Origin: Arenicola marina | Lineage: Eukaryota > Annelida > Polychaeta > Arenicolidae | Assembly: GCA_964019135.1 (NCBI GenBank) | Contig: OZ025257.1 | Location: 23,916,352-23,980,351, forward strand | Reading direction: 5' to 3' | Length of the DNA: 64,000 nt | Shown here: positions 12,501 to 22,740 of the stretch, in pieces | Layout of the letters: every line of letters begins with the position of its first letter | Position numbering within the stretch: the first letter of the stretch is position 1 | The notes under the pieces: generated by a model | The model's input: only the letters and a program-made list of their open reading frames with translations | Databases searched by the model: none | What the model was told of the DNA's origin: nothing | Program-made: the position numbers and the translations under genes

Positions 12501-13775
12501 GCTCTGGTGAACAAATTTGCTTCTCTCCAGTTAGCCCACAGGTTTGTATGTTGGTATGTTGAAGATACACATGATCTTGATGTACCATTAGTCCAGATAG
12601 AGATAGTCTAATATTAATTGTATTCATTGCCAGTAATAACAGATATGTCTGTCTTCTGTCTGCGGAAGTGGCTCAAACTGCGAATGCATGCGCCATCTTT
12701 ATTTACAAATTTACTCCTTCACTGGCCACCAGGTGCCAGCACCTGCTATATACAACTGCATAAACTGTAGCGCTGTCTCCTGTTGGTGTTATCAGGTCAC
12801 CAAAGAACTAGAGGATTAAGTATTCCCCTTATATAGAATACCTGATATTGAGACCTTATCCGTTCCATGAATTTGTACGGTGCTATTATGATCAGATACA
12901 TGGGGAACATAGCGAATAATCCTTTTGCAATGCCAACACCAGATAATTCAAATTAGCAATTGACATATTTTTTAGCGATGCCAATACCTCAGGTAATTCA
13001 AATGCGCAATTGATACATTAAATTGCCACAGAGAGAAAAGTATAATTGAATTATCTGGGTCTCTAAGTCTTATAGCCTGTCTGAAAATTTCTGAGTGCTC
13101 ACTTCAATTTTAACAAAAAAATCAGCTAAAAACAGTGTGAATGGCATTAATGAATTTAACTTTAGTGTGAATTTTTATGCCGGTCTGGTTTGATCTATAT
13201 ATTGGTAATAAATTGATTTACGTCAAGTTATACTTGGCTTAGATATATTGCCTTCTATGTTTACCCTTAGTCAACAAGTGGCTCTTGCCAAATCTCAAAT
13301 AAAATCGATCTTCTGTGATGTTAAAGTATTCCATGCACCTCGGTTTTGGTATATTTAGGCTGGTTTTGGTCAGTTTCGATATAACGATATACCACATTTA
13401 CAGGAGGAGTTCAATTTACAAATTGCCATATTTATTTTCTACATCAAAAGGTGTTATGCTATGGGTGGAAAGGGGCTCTGTGTGCCTTATGGCATCGCTT
13501 TACAGTGCCCGTGAGTATCACTGATCATTCCTGTGTTGTGATGCTACAGACTTTAACAACTGAACATGCAACCGGTCTTCCACTGTCTGACAAAATCAGA
13601 TTAGCCTAAGTTCATGAAGTTAAAGTCTGACAGTGGATAAAGAAGGGGCACGACCCTGTGGCAACTCTCTTATTACACCCTTAAGCCAAATAACACTCTC
13701 ATAGAATACGCATACACTAAATAATGTGGCAAGTTTTGCTATATATGATTAAATTTTACCTTCAAATGCCGTCAT
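534..13775 (-). CDS. DDX1: ATP-dependent RNA helicase DDX1 (5' 18 coding exons; 3' end off window)
   Basis: DEAD-box RNA helicase with a SPRY domain inserted in the first RecA lobe. DDX1 is known from tRNA-ligase and RNA transport/processing complexes. Coding exons in transcript order: 13760-13775, 11785-11836, 11427-11490, 11020-11049, 10635-10731, 9745-9792, 9379-9468, 8750-8910, 8335-8407, 7781-7857, 7309-7362, 7047-7107, 6451-6506, 6089-6112, 5725-5777, 5326-5386, 4852-4950, 534-674. All have GT/AG ends and their phases join to 419 codons. Start is [20 protein letters not shown], as in vertebrate DDX1. Motifs seen: Walker [11 protein letters not shown] (45-54), SPRY residues about 90-260 ([20 protein letters not shown]), PSRELAEQ (294-301), GTPGR (345-349), DECD (370-373) where the family has DEAD, and SAT (407-409). 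Human DDX1 has 740 residues, so the second RecA lobe (about 320 residues) must lie left of position 1. Intron 17 is almost wholly a 36-bp tandem array. Confidence 0.97.
932..4857 (-). repeat. 36-bp tandem array (about 109 units) filling DDX1 intron 17
   Basis: On the DDX1 sense strand each unit starts TGCGTAAGTACAAT and ends ATCCTGGCTCAG. The period is 36 bp almost without indels, and copies differ by a few point variants. The array abuts exon 17: the exon's own donor (TGC, then GTAAGT) is the first unit's start. The other end decays at 932, leaving about 257 bp of ordinary intron with the acceptor CTTCCTTCAG at 675-684. Because 36 is divisible by three, the array is open in several frames on both strands. 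These frames are by-products and not separate genes. Longer-range order is seen (468, 612 and 1080 bp). Confidence 0.98.
6172..6215. mobile_element. LINE-tail-like fragment
   Basis: GGCGTCCGTCCGTTTGCG followed by an AATGGATTT segment matches the stretch at 18222-18240 and 18350-18380, next to a LINE 3' end. It is probably a short relic of the same element. Confidence 0.4.
7897..7937. repeat. Poly-C and CA microsatellite
   Basis: A run of C is followed by (CCA) and (CA) repeats, in DDX1 intron 9. Confidence 0.9.
10048..10602 (-). mobile_element. LINE 3' fragment (C-terminal zinc-finger-like segment)
   Basis: A 141-residue open frame (10602 to 10177, minus strand) carries [20 protein letters not shown] followed by [12 protein letters not shown]. 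This CxxC...E.HF...C..Y...R arrangement is typical of the region after the reverse transcriptase in several non-LTR retrotransposons of aquatic invertebrates. No reverse transcriptase domain is present, so it is a 5'-truncated copy. It lies in DDX1 intron 5. Confidence 0.65.
11249..11390. repeat. 20-bp minisatellite, 7 copies
   Basis: The unit ATTACATGTAAACCAATGAC repeats with a 20-bp period and one or two substitutions per copy, in DDX1 intron 3. Confidence 0.95.
12915..13015. repeat. Imperfect tandem duplication of about 50-60 bp
   Basis: GCAATGCCAACACC...AATTCAAATTAGCAATTGA is followed by a diverged second copy (GCGATGCCAATACC...AATTCAAATGCGCAATTGA), in DDX1 intron 1. Confidence 0.7.
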
Positions 13776-14156
13776 TTTGCCGGTTTTCCTTGCGACTTCT
13801 GCTAGATGTGCAATCTGAGTAAAGTGACCTATTAAACAGATCCTGAAAAGATTATGGGCTTGAGTAAAATAAATAACAGGCATGTGTTTTGATGTTATTG
13901 CGTTCGGAAAGAAATCTTATACACGCTGACCCCATTTAGTACTATTATATTATTTCACTGAAACTGTTTTGATTTAATCGTTTTTTCGTAATCGCATTTG
14001 CATGTTTAGGTTCAGAAATGGTCTAACGTGTTTCGCAACGTTACAACGCCTGCAACTGTCAATGGTGCCGTTCGGACTGCTCCTTTTCTAGTTTTCTGTA
14101 GGCTTTTCTAAGATCACTGATTCGACAAAGTAGTTTAATCGAAATCAGAAGATAAC
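13776..14156. promoter_or_regulatory. Probable shared bidirectional promoter of DDX1 and DHODH
   Basis: Only 381 bp separate the two divergent start codons, so both 5' UTRs and both promoters must fit here unless untranslated first exons lie elsewhere. No clear TATA box sits at a proper distance from either gene. Compact head-to-head housekeeping pairs commonly share one promoter. This is inferred from gene layout, not from a recognised motif. Confidence 0.55.
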
Positions 14157-17100
14157 ATGAGTGGTTCTGGACTATCAAGAGCGGTATGCCAACTTATGAT
14201 AACATTATATTAGTACCGTACTAAGTTGTTAACGTACTGACTAAGAAAATCGCCACCGGCATGACCAGCGGCAGCGGTCTCTTGACTTGAGACTGTTGAG
14301 TGCGGTCTGAAACCGGTCGGCCTGGCGATGCAGCATGCATGCATATATAGTATGCAGGCTACACGTCCACCAGACCCACTCCCCAGAGCTCTGTCATTTT
14401 ACTGCGTTCATGTCTGCCAGCTTTCTTTCTTTTGCATTCATAATATATATAGTCTCCTCCTAGTCTTGTATCTTGATCACACAGGCGCCATAAATCAGCG
14501 GGGGGGTGGGGGGATACGCTGGTTTATAAGGGTACCCCCCCCCCCCACTGATTTACGGCGCCTGTGCTTGATCACCCCTGCATAGTTGCAACATGGCCGG
14601 AACAGTATGGTCTGGATAGCTTGACCTGATCATTTGTCATTCATGATTCTTAGTGCCCTCCTAAATTTATCCAGTTCCTTTCATATTTCAATAGCATGCA
14701 AATGTTTTCACTTGAAAGAGTAGTACCATTTAGCCATTATAATAATATTTTATATATACCAGATTTAGAGATATAATATACTGCCTAACATTTGCCATGC
14801 AGAGATGCAGTAAGCTATATTGGAAATTCTTATGTCTTTGATACATCTTTACTAGTTTATGATATATGTAAACCTACTATTATATATTAATTGTTATATC
14901 ATTTCTCTGGTATATACCTCCTAAAACCAAGAATTAATTTTTGAAGTAGAATACACCTGTTTACATTAATTCCACATTAATTTCGCTTATATCAAGTCTG
15001 AAAACCTGTTTAGTTATTAATGTTGTCCTTCTTATATTTCAGAAAAAAGTCAAGTCTGCTTTGCAAGTTTTTATAGGTGGTCATATTGTATATGGTGGGA
15101 TTGCAACTTACTTGGGAAATGACACCTGGTACAAGAAATTTCTCATGCCATGTGTCCAGCTGTTTGGAGCAGAAACAGCTCACTGGTTAGCTGTAAAAGC
15201 AGCAAAGTACAAACTGGTTCCAAAAGTTACATATGAAGACCCCAAAGAACTGGTAAGTAGAAAAAAAAATTATATAAAATATACCAGTATATGGTTATTG
15301 TATCTAGTGACTAAAGTAATAAATAAACTTGTTAGTACCAGTAATTAGTATAGCTATAGTGTACTTGTCTAACCAGCAGATGAACCCTTTGATAAACTAG
15401 TTATTAAATTGTTATTCTGTTAATGATTACCATATGACTAAAAAACATATTTATCAATTTGTTACTAAAAGTAGGTTGAAACAGCTTCTACATTTTTTCC
15501 TCTTTCTTTTCTTATCTGTGAATGTGTGGTCAAACTACTTCATTACATGACTATATCTGTAATTATCACATTTATGCCTGGTGCTGTTCCTATCTGGAAT
15601 ATGTGGAGAAAAAGTACTGTGGTGCTGCCTACAGTCTGTCACCACACATATAGCTCTTTCGGATCGCCGATGCCTCTTATCCAAATCAAAACTGAAAGCC
15701 ATCCCAAGCCTTCATGCCAGCAAGCTATTTCGCTACTCCATCAGTTGGTTTATTACTGACAGCAACTTCCCCATAGACATGTGTCCTTGCATGCAATTGA
15801 CATGCATTTAGTTTTCCATCTTATTCAAATACACATCTCTTATATATAATACTGTTATATACTATACATAGTGCACGCGAAGCCAATGGCTACATATAGT
15901 TTGTATATGCTATTGGAATAAAAGGCCGGATTTTTTGCAGCACACTGAAATATGGGGCCGCCGGTTCAGCAATCCTCTTGGAATAGCAGCCGGCTTTGAC
16001 AAGCAAGGAGAAGCAGTGGATGGGCTGTTAAAGATGGGCTTTGGCTTTGTGGAAGTTGGTTCTATCACTCCCCAGCCACAGGAGGGCAATCCCAAACCCA
16101 GGGTGTTCCGGCTGAAGGAAGACAATGCCATAATTAACAGGTGACATATGCTTAGCAAAACTGATATTAAATCTGCTCAAACAGTAATTTCACATCTTTT
16201 GGTCTCTAAATATTGGCTTTTATTGGCAGATACGGGTTCAACAGTGAAGGGCACGATGCTGTTTACGCCCGGTTAAAAGAGAGAACAGAAACGCGCCAAG
16301 GTCAGTGTTGGAGGCGCGTCGCCTGTTGCTGGAGCCACCTGAGAGTCTAACGGCACGTGAATCGGTAGTTCGAGCCCCGCTGTGGCCATGTCTGTGTGGT
16401 CGCAGGATAAAGATCCCATGTCCTTCTTCGCAAAGAGTAGGGGGCTACCCCCTGGGGCATGGCTCTACTCTCCCCTCTTTCTCCCATTGACTCGATATGA
16501 CCAAAAGCAACTGAATATACAACCAACCTGGTGCTTAATCCATGACATACTGCTTACCAACGTCCTATAAAATGTTGCTAAATGAACTACAATGGTAATA
16601 TTGCTACGTCGGTCATGTGCAATATTCCTACGCCGGATACGCAACATAATTGCAGCAAAAGACGCTTGGTGACGGTAAACTGCCTGGGTTTTCTGGAACC
16701 TTACAGGCCCCGAAGTGCCTGATGACCGTAATATGCTGAATGAGAATCTCTGGAGTCCTGATCGGCCCACGTTTGTCGGCATCAGGAAGCCAGGTATGGC
16801 TTTCAGTGGTAGACTTGTGCCTCAATTTGCTGCTATTAATGGACACAGACGTTATATTTTGAGGTTCTGTTCCATGTTGCGTCTTATATACATGTACCTA
16901 ATTGTACGCGTCTATGTTTATAACGAAATTATGATGTGGTATTTATTTATCGATTGGGTTTGCTCATGGTGTTTTTGCCCGTTTGTTGGTTTGATTTCTC
17001 TTCTCTTTTGAAAATTGATCTGTTGATTTTTTCCAGAAGGCGGAATACTAGGTATTAACGTGGGGAAGAACAAGACCTCCACCGATGCTGTTGGGGATTA

Positions 17101-20100
17101 CGTGTTAGGGGTGAGGAAGTTCGGCGAGCTAGCCGACTACCTGGTCATCAACGTCTCTAGTCCCAACACCCCGGGGCTGCGCACTATGCAAGGGAGGAAG
17201 CAACTCCAGGAGCTGGTAGATAAGGTAAGCGTCCGTGACCCAGCTCCTTCTGACCGCACGCTGCCAGGGTGGTGGGGGGGAAGAGGGCCAACAATTGTCA
17301 GGATATCTCCGTTATATCCGCTACTACGCGACTAGTAAATTTCTAACAATGTCGACGTGTTACGATTGTCATTATTAAACAGGACATTAACTGAACGTAA
17401 AAAAAAAAAAATTAACGTACAATTTAGGAGCGCGCAGGTTTTGATACATACCGCTTCTATAGTGCACTACACGAGTTATAAGATGTGCATTATACGGAAG
17501 TGATAGTTAATACTAATTATGCGAATCAATGGTTCTTGTTAATATGAATTTAATTTTCCATTATAATTGTTCAGGTTTTAGAAGAAAGAAGTAAATTGCC
17601 AGAAGGGAAGAGACCCCCCGTGTTGGTGAAAATAGCGCCCGATCTGACTGACCAGGATAAGCTGGACATCGCGGCGGTGCTGGCCCGGAGACAGGTAGCG
17701 CCACTAGTGTCTGCTTAACGTACCATTCGTTAGATTCGTTTATCAAAGATTGTTACTATACAGTGACGGATCCAGGGGGAACGTGCCCCCCCCCCCCCAT
17801 TTGACGCGAAAATAGGTGAAAACGGGCACGCCCCCACCCCCTTTTTTTGAAGAAGGGGACATAGGGAGCACAGTAACTATTCTTTCTGTACAACCTCACC
17901 AGCATCCTTCCCCTCCCCTTTTCTCACTGGATAGTACTTAAAGAAATAAGTAATAACCTTTCGTAAATTCCTGAATCCGCCAGTGTTATATTACACTATC
18001 TATATTTCGCTATATTATACTATTGTTGTTGTTGTTGTTTCCCAGGGGGGCGTCGACGGGCTTATCGTGACCAATACGACCATTACTCGACCAGACAACC
18101 TGAAGAGCGCCAACAAGGCGGAGACCGGGGGCCTGAGTGGGGAGCCAGTGCGACAGCTGTCCACCAACACCGTACGCGACATGTACCGTCTGACGCACGG
18201 TGAGTGCATGGCCATGCCGCTGGTTGGCATCCGTCCGTCTGCGTAGGGGGTTACCCGCGGGGACATAGCTCCACTCTCCCTTCCTTCTCCCATTTTACGC
18301 GGTATGACCAAAAGTGGTTAAAGCGTTCTGAATATACAACCAACCAACCGTCCGTTCGTCTGCAAAAGACGATGGATTTTTGCAGCTTTTGTTTGTAAGA
18401 GTAGTAAGATTTGTTCGCGGCATTTGCGCTTATGACTAAGTAAGCCTATCTGTGACCGACTGAGCTTACCGCAGTCGTCGCATCGATAACCTGTCGTTTG
18501 GTCTAGGTTTATACTCACTGGATGCCTAGATTGGCGTTTCAAATCCAGTTTCTCAAACCAGTGTCTGTCGTGGTGGGCCATTCCCTCTCGCACGAGATGC
18601 ATGGCCTTACAGAGTATCCCTATCTCTACAAAGTGGAGAGAACTCCACCCGTGTAGGGATAGCACGGATCGCTGAACGAACGTTGATGGGTTGATTAATT
18701 GATTTAAGTAGGAACCTTTAACCTGTGTCGGTCATATCGCGACAATCGGAAGGGTCAAGTTAGAGAGGATCGAGCCATGTCGCCGGGGGTAACCCCCTAC
18801 TCTGTGCAAAGAGAGACATGGGATCTTTATCCTGCACAGCCATAGACATTTGCACAAGTGGGGTGCGAACCCCACACCCGGTGGCCTAGTAGGTAGCTCG
18901 TTCGGTCATTGCCGAGTGGGCTCGCCCGATGCTTGGTTGGACCAACCTCGGTGTGAAGTGGTTGGTTAATCATAACGTCCTACATTACTTGTGAAAAAGT
19001 ATAGTACATGTTAGGAGATCGAAGCTATCTGCGTGGAACCTTTCGCTGGACCCCATGTCCGTCTTTTGGGTCGAGGCACCGCTGCAGACCGTAATGGGAT
19101 GTCCTACATCATTCGTTATGATAACATCAACAGTATATACATACATGGCACGTTCTACACGTTGGGTGCAGCTAGCCTATGTTCTCTCGCCTTTGCCTTG
19201 GTAGATTTTAGCGCATTATGATGACAGGTGTCAAATGTAAGCCAGTTAAATAATTCTTGAAAGGGTTTTCTTGTGGGTGGCAGTTGCATTTAATATATTG
19301 GGAACACAAGAACATAAAAAAAACACAGTGAATGTTTAAGTTTAAAAAGAGCTGCTGAGCGAATGACGTGGTCGCCTGCCCATCATAGGCTGTGGCGGGG
19401 TGTACAGCGGTCGGGATACCTGTTAGAATTAATTTGATATGTTATAATGGTTGCCTTCAGGTCGCGTGCCCATCATAGGCTGTGGCGGGGTGTCCAGTGG
19501 TCGGTAGGCCTATGACAATTAACTTGATATGTTATAATGGTTGCCTTCAGGTCGCCTGCCCACCATAGACTGTGGCGGGGTGTCAAGTGGTCGGGATGCC
19601 TATGAGAATTAATTTGATATGTTATAATGGTTGCCTTCAGGTCGCCTGCCCATTATAGGCTGTGGCGGGGTGTCCAGCGGTCGGGATGCCTATGAGAAGA
19701 TCCGGGCTGGAGCGTCCCTGATCCAGATATACACGGCCCTGGCCTACGACGGACCGCCCCTGGTATCCAGAATCAAGCGTGAACTCGCCGATATCTTACA
19801 GTGAGTCCCATCAAATATCTCATTGCTGGTAAATACATATAGATTGCTTGTTGGGAACTTTAATTAAAGTGCAATCCGTTGACATTATGACGTCATAGTA
19901 TCAACGGAAAACCAGGCGTTCTCTGGTCATTTCTGCTAAAGTTTTCGTGATACATTCCGTGTACAGTTTTCCACTATTTTTTTCATTCGTGCTTGTCATT
20001 TTAATTGGAAATATATATAATGTATAGATACAAGTTAATTGAATTGTATTACGGTACTCTTCCAGGAATGAAGGATTCAAGAATGTATCTGACGCTGTGG

Positions 20101-20129
20101 GTGCCGATTTCAAAGACCTGTCCTCGTGA
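14157..20129 (+). CDS. DHODH: Dihydroorotate dehydrogenase (quinone), mitochondrial
   Basis: Oxidises dihydroorotate to orotate with FMN and ubiquinone at the mitochondrial inner membrane, in de novo pyrimidine synthesis. Exons: 14157-14183, 15043-15252, 15941-16140, 16230-16300, 17037-17224, 17575-17694, 18046-18199, 19641-19800, 20066-20129. Together they give 397 residues plus stop; human DHODH has 395. An 87-nt candidate exon (16707-16793) is listed separately. The N-terminus is short and basic (KKVK), followed by one hydrophobic segment at residues 15-33, as in class 2 enzymes anchored in the membrane. Seen: [13 protein letters not shown] (96-108), [31 protein letters not shown] with the catalytic serine at residue 211, [20 protein letters not shown], and the FMN-phosphate segment [20 protein letters not shown]. 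Ends [13 protein letters not shown]. It is divergent from DDX1, with start codons 381 bp apart. Exon 9 is preceded by tandem copies of its own acceptor. Confidence 0.97.
14480..14566. mobile_element. Short MITE with 8-bp target duplication (hAT-like)
   Basis: It is 87 bp long. The ends are inverted copies starting CACAGGCGCC(A/G)TAAATCAG, each running into G or C homopolymers. It is flanked on both sides by CTTGATCA (14472-14479 and 14567-14574). An 8-bp target duplication is characteristic of hAT elements. It lies in DHODH intron 1; I see nothing else in that intron. Confidence 0.75.
16304..16528 (+). mobile_element. tRNA-derived SINE, family 1, copy B (head damaged)
   Basis: The B box (AGTTCGAGCC), body and tail (GAATATACAACCAACC) match copy A, but the A-box side is rearranged. 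It begins a few bases after the DHODH donor at 16301. Confidence 0.8.
16707..16793 (+). other. DHODH: Candidate symmetric cassette exon of DHODH (87 nt)
   Basis: It lies between the exon ending at 16300 and the exon starting at 17037. It has a TTACAG acceptor and a GTATGG donor, is 87 nt long (29 codons), and both ends have phase 1. Including or skipping it therefore keeps the DHODH frame. It contains no stop and would read [20 protein letters not shown] and onward. Known DHODH proteins have no such insert here; the direct join [16 protein letters not shown] matches the family. It could be an alternative exon, an exonised repeat (a SINE ends 180 bp upstream), or chance. Confidence 0.35.
17761..17985. 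mobile_element. MITE-like element with CAGTG(G/A)CGGATCC ends, copy 1
   Basis: The left end CAGTGACGGATCCAGGGGG and the right end CCTGAATCCGCCAGTG are inverted copies; length 225 bp. The interior has C runs and a GGGCACGCCCCC segment. Related copies lie at 37771, 42597 and 58103. No convincing target duplication is seen. It is in DHODH intron 7. Confidence 0.65.
18235..18349 (+). mobile_element. tRNA-derived SINE, family 1, copy C (3' half)
   Basis: Body and tail only, ending GAATATACAACCAACC. It is flanked on both sides by a CCGTCCGTCTGC-like sequence, suggesting insertion into the LINE tail that follows. In DHODH intron 8. Confidence 0.75.
18350..18665 (-). mobile_element. LINE 3' fragment with terminal CxxC...HxxxC motif
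   Basis: The minus-strand open frame includes [20 protein letters not shown] followed by RKC. This zinc-finger-like motif occurs at the very C-terminus of several non-LTR retrotransposon proteins. Only the 3' end of the element is present. In DHODH intron 8. Confidence 0.55.
18725..18872 (-). mobile_element. tRNA-derived SINE, family 1, copy D (partial, diverged)
   Basis: Matches the body of family 1 (GAGCCATGTCGCCGGGGGTA, GGGATCTTTATCCTGC) and ends at a B-box-like GTGCGAACCCC. More diverged than the other copies. Confidence 0.65.
19371..19640 (+). repeat. 90-bp tandem repeat of the DHODH intron 8/exon 9 junction
   Basis: Three units (19371, 19461, 19551) each carry about 56 bp of exon 9 start (GTCGCCTGCCCATCATAGGC...) followed by about 34 bp of intron end (GATATGTTATAATGG, TTGCCTTCAG). 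The true exon at 19641 follows as the fourth exon copy. Two decoy acceptors, at 19460 and 19550, match the real one exactly over the last 20 intronic bases. Each partial exon copy meets an in-frame stop, so only the last acceptor yields a full enzyme. Confidence 0.95.
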
Positions 20130-20665
20130 CCTGGACACCAATTGGACCACATGTCTGTGAAGGAGCCATACAGAGACTGTACCCCACACGCGTTTGGGGG
20201 TCGACCGTCTTAGCAACGCGCTGAACGCTATAGTCGTCATGGAGATGGGGGGTGGGGGGGTGTATGCCCCGTGCGTCTTGCCAGGTGTGTGTGCGCTCGA
20301 AAGTGGACGCCGTGGAGAAGATTTCTACTTCCGGTTCTTCGCGTGTTAATATATCGAGATTTGTGTGTGGCTTGCCGTCGTATATGATACGATTGGCATA
20401 TATTTGTGGACAATTCTCTTCCGTTCGAAAATCTGGAATTCACGGTGTGCAACTCAGTGTCGAAAATCACCGGGTATGAGGTGTCTAACGGGATGAGATA
20501 TTTGTTCAGGGGGTTGACACTCGCATAGCGGAGTGGAAATCGAATGGTGCGTTCGTCATTAACATCAGTCATTGTGCGTGGTCTATGCGGCGTGATGTAT
20601 GTGTTCAAGAAATACGCCGAAGACCAGTATTTATGAGGGCAAAATAAACAGTTATTTGATATCAA
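20130..20665 (+). other. Probable DHODH 3' UTR with AATAAA
   Basis: A candidate polyadenylation signal AATAAA lies at 20643-20648, about 515 bp after the stop codon. It is the first one I found downstream. The true end is not proven. Confidence 0.4.
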
Positions 20666-21901
20666 TTGTCTCGCGTTGGTTTCTCATCTGACAAGGTGGC
20701 CCAATTTAGGTCTTCGTCGATGAGCGAAAGGTTGCAGCTGCAGCGATACCAGGCCAGTTGTAACAGACGCTATGGTGCATGTGTAGTCTGGCTGGTTCCC
20801 GGCTCCATTGCTCTGAGAGAGTGTTACCACCGGAAGTCATCGGCTAGCTGGTTCCCGTGAGCGCTAAGCGCTAAGCGCACGCGTGGCTGGTTCCCGCCTA
20901 TACACATCAGCATTTGTATCGTTTTACCACCTGAAGCCATATGCTCATTAGCGACAAGCTGACGTCAACAAAAGCCCCATACTTGTCAACATGTTTGTTT
21001 TGTATTCCGTGTTTGTGCACATCAAGGCTACAATGGGCCCAGAAGCCTTCCGGATATTACCCTGGATGAGATGTCCCCGGATGCAGTCGGAAGCAGATCA
21101 TTTCATTGCAGTATATCGTTCACGAGAGGTACAAAAGACAAAGAAACAGACACGAATTATAAATGTGTTCTTGTTATTGTAACAATCGCTACATGACTGC
21201 AAGTCAGTGTACACATTGTCAATATTAGGTTACTTGGAACTGCCACAATCCATCTATGTAGATGCTACTTTTTACCCTCCTACTTTTCGTGGAACCGTGC
21301 AAACATAGCGCGTTAATATCGGGTCAGGTTTTTGCATAAAATTATCTGCATAAGCATTCAAGCAGCAACGTAATGTTAATTGTAACACGGCAATATGTAC
21401 ATCACAGATATTTGATCCCCTTCGATATATGTCGTCGCATTTCCTCAAATCACAGGACTAACAAGCAAATCAGGCGCTACAGCGCACTACAATGTGCTAA
21501 ATGCCGTACAAACCGAAGCAAATCGGTTTTAGTCAAAGCGTAAATCTGTTCGCAAATACTTATATATAATCACTCACTCATCGGGCGTCCTACGCCATAT
21601 TTGTGCTTCGTCGCGAATGTATGTTACCCCATTTGTGCAAATTATCGGCAGCAAGCTGGGAGACAATAACAAAACTTGTCTTAACTGCGAAATAGGGTTG
21701 AAAATACTGCTCAGCAACCACTGGATCCAATAGGGTCCGCGATATATTGGTCTACCGCCTCCACCACATTTTACTCTACATGGCATCTACAACTACGTGC
21801 CGTACGTGTGGCGTCTGGGGAATATGCCAGGACATGGCCGTCAGTTGTGACAATACTTCAATGATAATAATATGCTTACAGGCGGTGGGTGTCGTACGGT
21901 A
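20666..21901. other. Intergenic, no feature recognised
   Basis: Between convergent DHODH and carbonic anhydrase. Short open frames show no recognisable domain. Confidence 0.5.
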
Positions 21902-22241
21902 AAATGAAGGAATAGACGCCTCGTGCGGTAAGATGAAGGCGTCGAACGACGCCTCGTGCGGTAAGATGAAAGCGTCGAACGACGCCTCGTACGGGAAGAT
22001 GAAGGCGTCGAATGACGCCCCGTACGGTAAGACGAAAGCGTCGAACGACGCCTCGTACGGGAAGATGAAGGCGTCGAATGACGCCCCGTACGGTAAGATG
22101 AAAGCGTCGAACGACGCCTCGTACGGGAAGATGAAGGCGTCGAACGACGCCCCGTACGGTGAGATGAAGGCGTCGATCGATGCCTCATACGGTAATTTGA
22201 AGGCGTCGAACGACGCCTCGTACGGGAAGATGAAGGCATCG
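21902..22241. repeat. 33-bp minisatellite, about 10 copies
   Basis: The unit contains GCGTCGAACGACGCC and TACGGGAAGATGAAG. It is open on both strands because 33 is a multiple of three (11-residue repeats such as KASNDASYGKM). I do not call a gene: the open frames start and end in unrelated sequence. Confidence 0.92.
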
Positions 22242-22413
22242 AAGTTAAAATGGTTATATAGACTCGTATCAGTCGCTGAAATTACTAAACACATTGCAAA
22301 TGCTGCTCGGTGGGGAATAAATACAGCCACTTCAGTAACAACAGACGTCTTCCAACAACGGCCACCCGTCCATAGCGACCAAATACGTTTCACAAACCAG
22401 ACCGCATATAACT

Positions 22414-22740
22414 TGCATATTATTAAACGGCATATCATGACAATCTGATCTTTGAAAACCACCACCGCGAGTAACTCGCATGTTATTTAACGGCATATTA
22501 CGACCATCAGTCTGAAATCTGAAAACAGCCACTTCACAAGACAGACCGCATATAACTTGCATATTATTAAACGGCAAATAGCGACAATCTGAAAACTTTG
22601 AAAACCACTCCCGCCGGTAACTTGCATATTATTAAACTTCATTTTACGACTATCTGATCTTTGAAAACCACTACCGTAAATAATTTGCATATTATTTAAC
22701 GAAGTATACCGATCATCTGATCTTTGAAAACAACCACGGC
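22414..22740. repeat. Degenerate 63-80 bp tandem repeat, 5 copies
   Basis: Units begin near TTGCATATTATTAAACG and contain ATCTGATCTTTGAAAACCAC. One copy carries an insert of about 17 bp. It directly follows the 33-bp array. Confidence 0.8.

Larger units (their letters stand above)
4951..13759 (-). other. DDX1 introns 1-16: contents
   Basis: Intron lengths run from roughly 290 bp to 1.9 kb. Apart from the entries listed separately (LINE fragment, 20-bp array, CA microsatellite, LINE-tail piece, 60-bp duplication) I see only AT-rich single-copy-looking sequence. No RNA gene or second coding region is supported. Confidence 0.6.

Noticed and set aside
21776-22465. 229-residue protein with 11-residue repeats
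   Set aside because: Frames are open on both strands over a 33-bp array and flanked by unrelated repeat sequence; no start context or exon structure.
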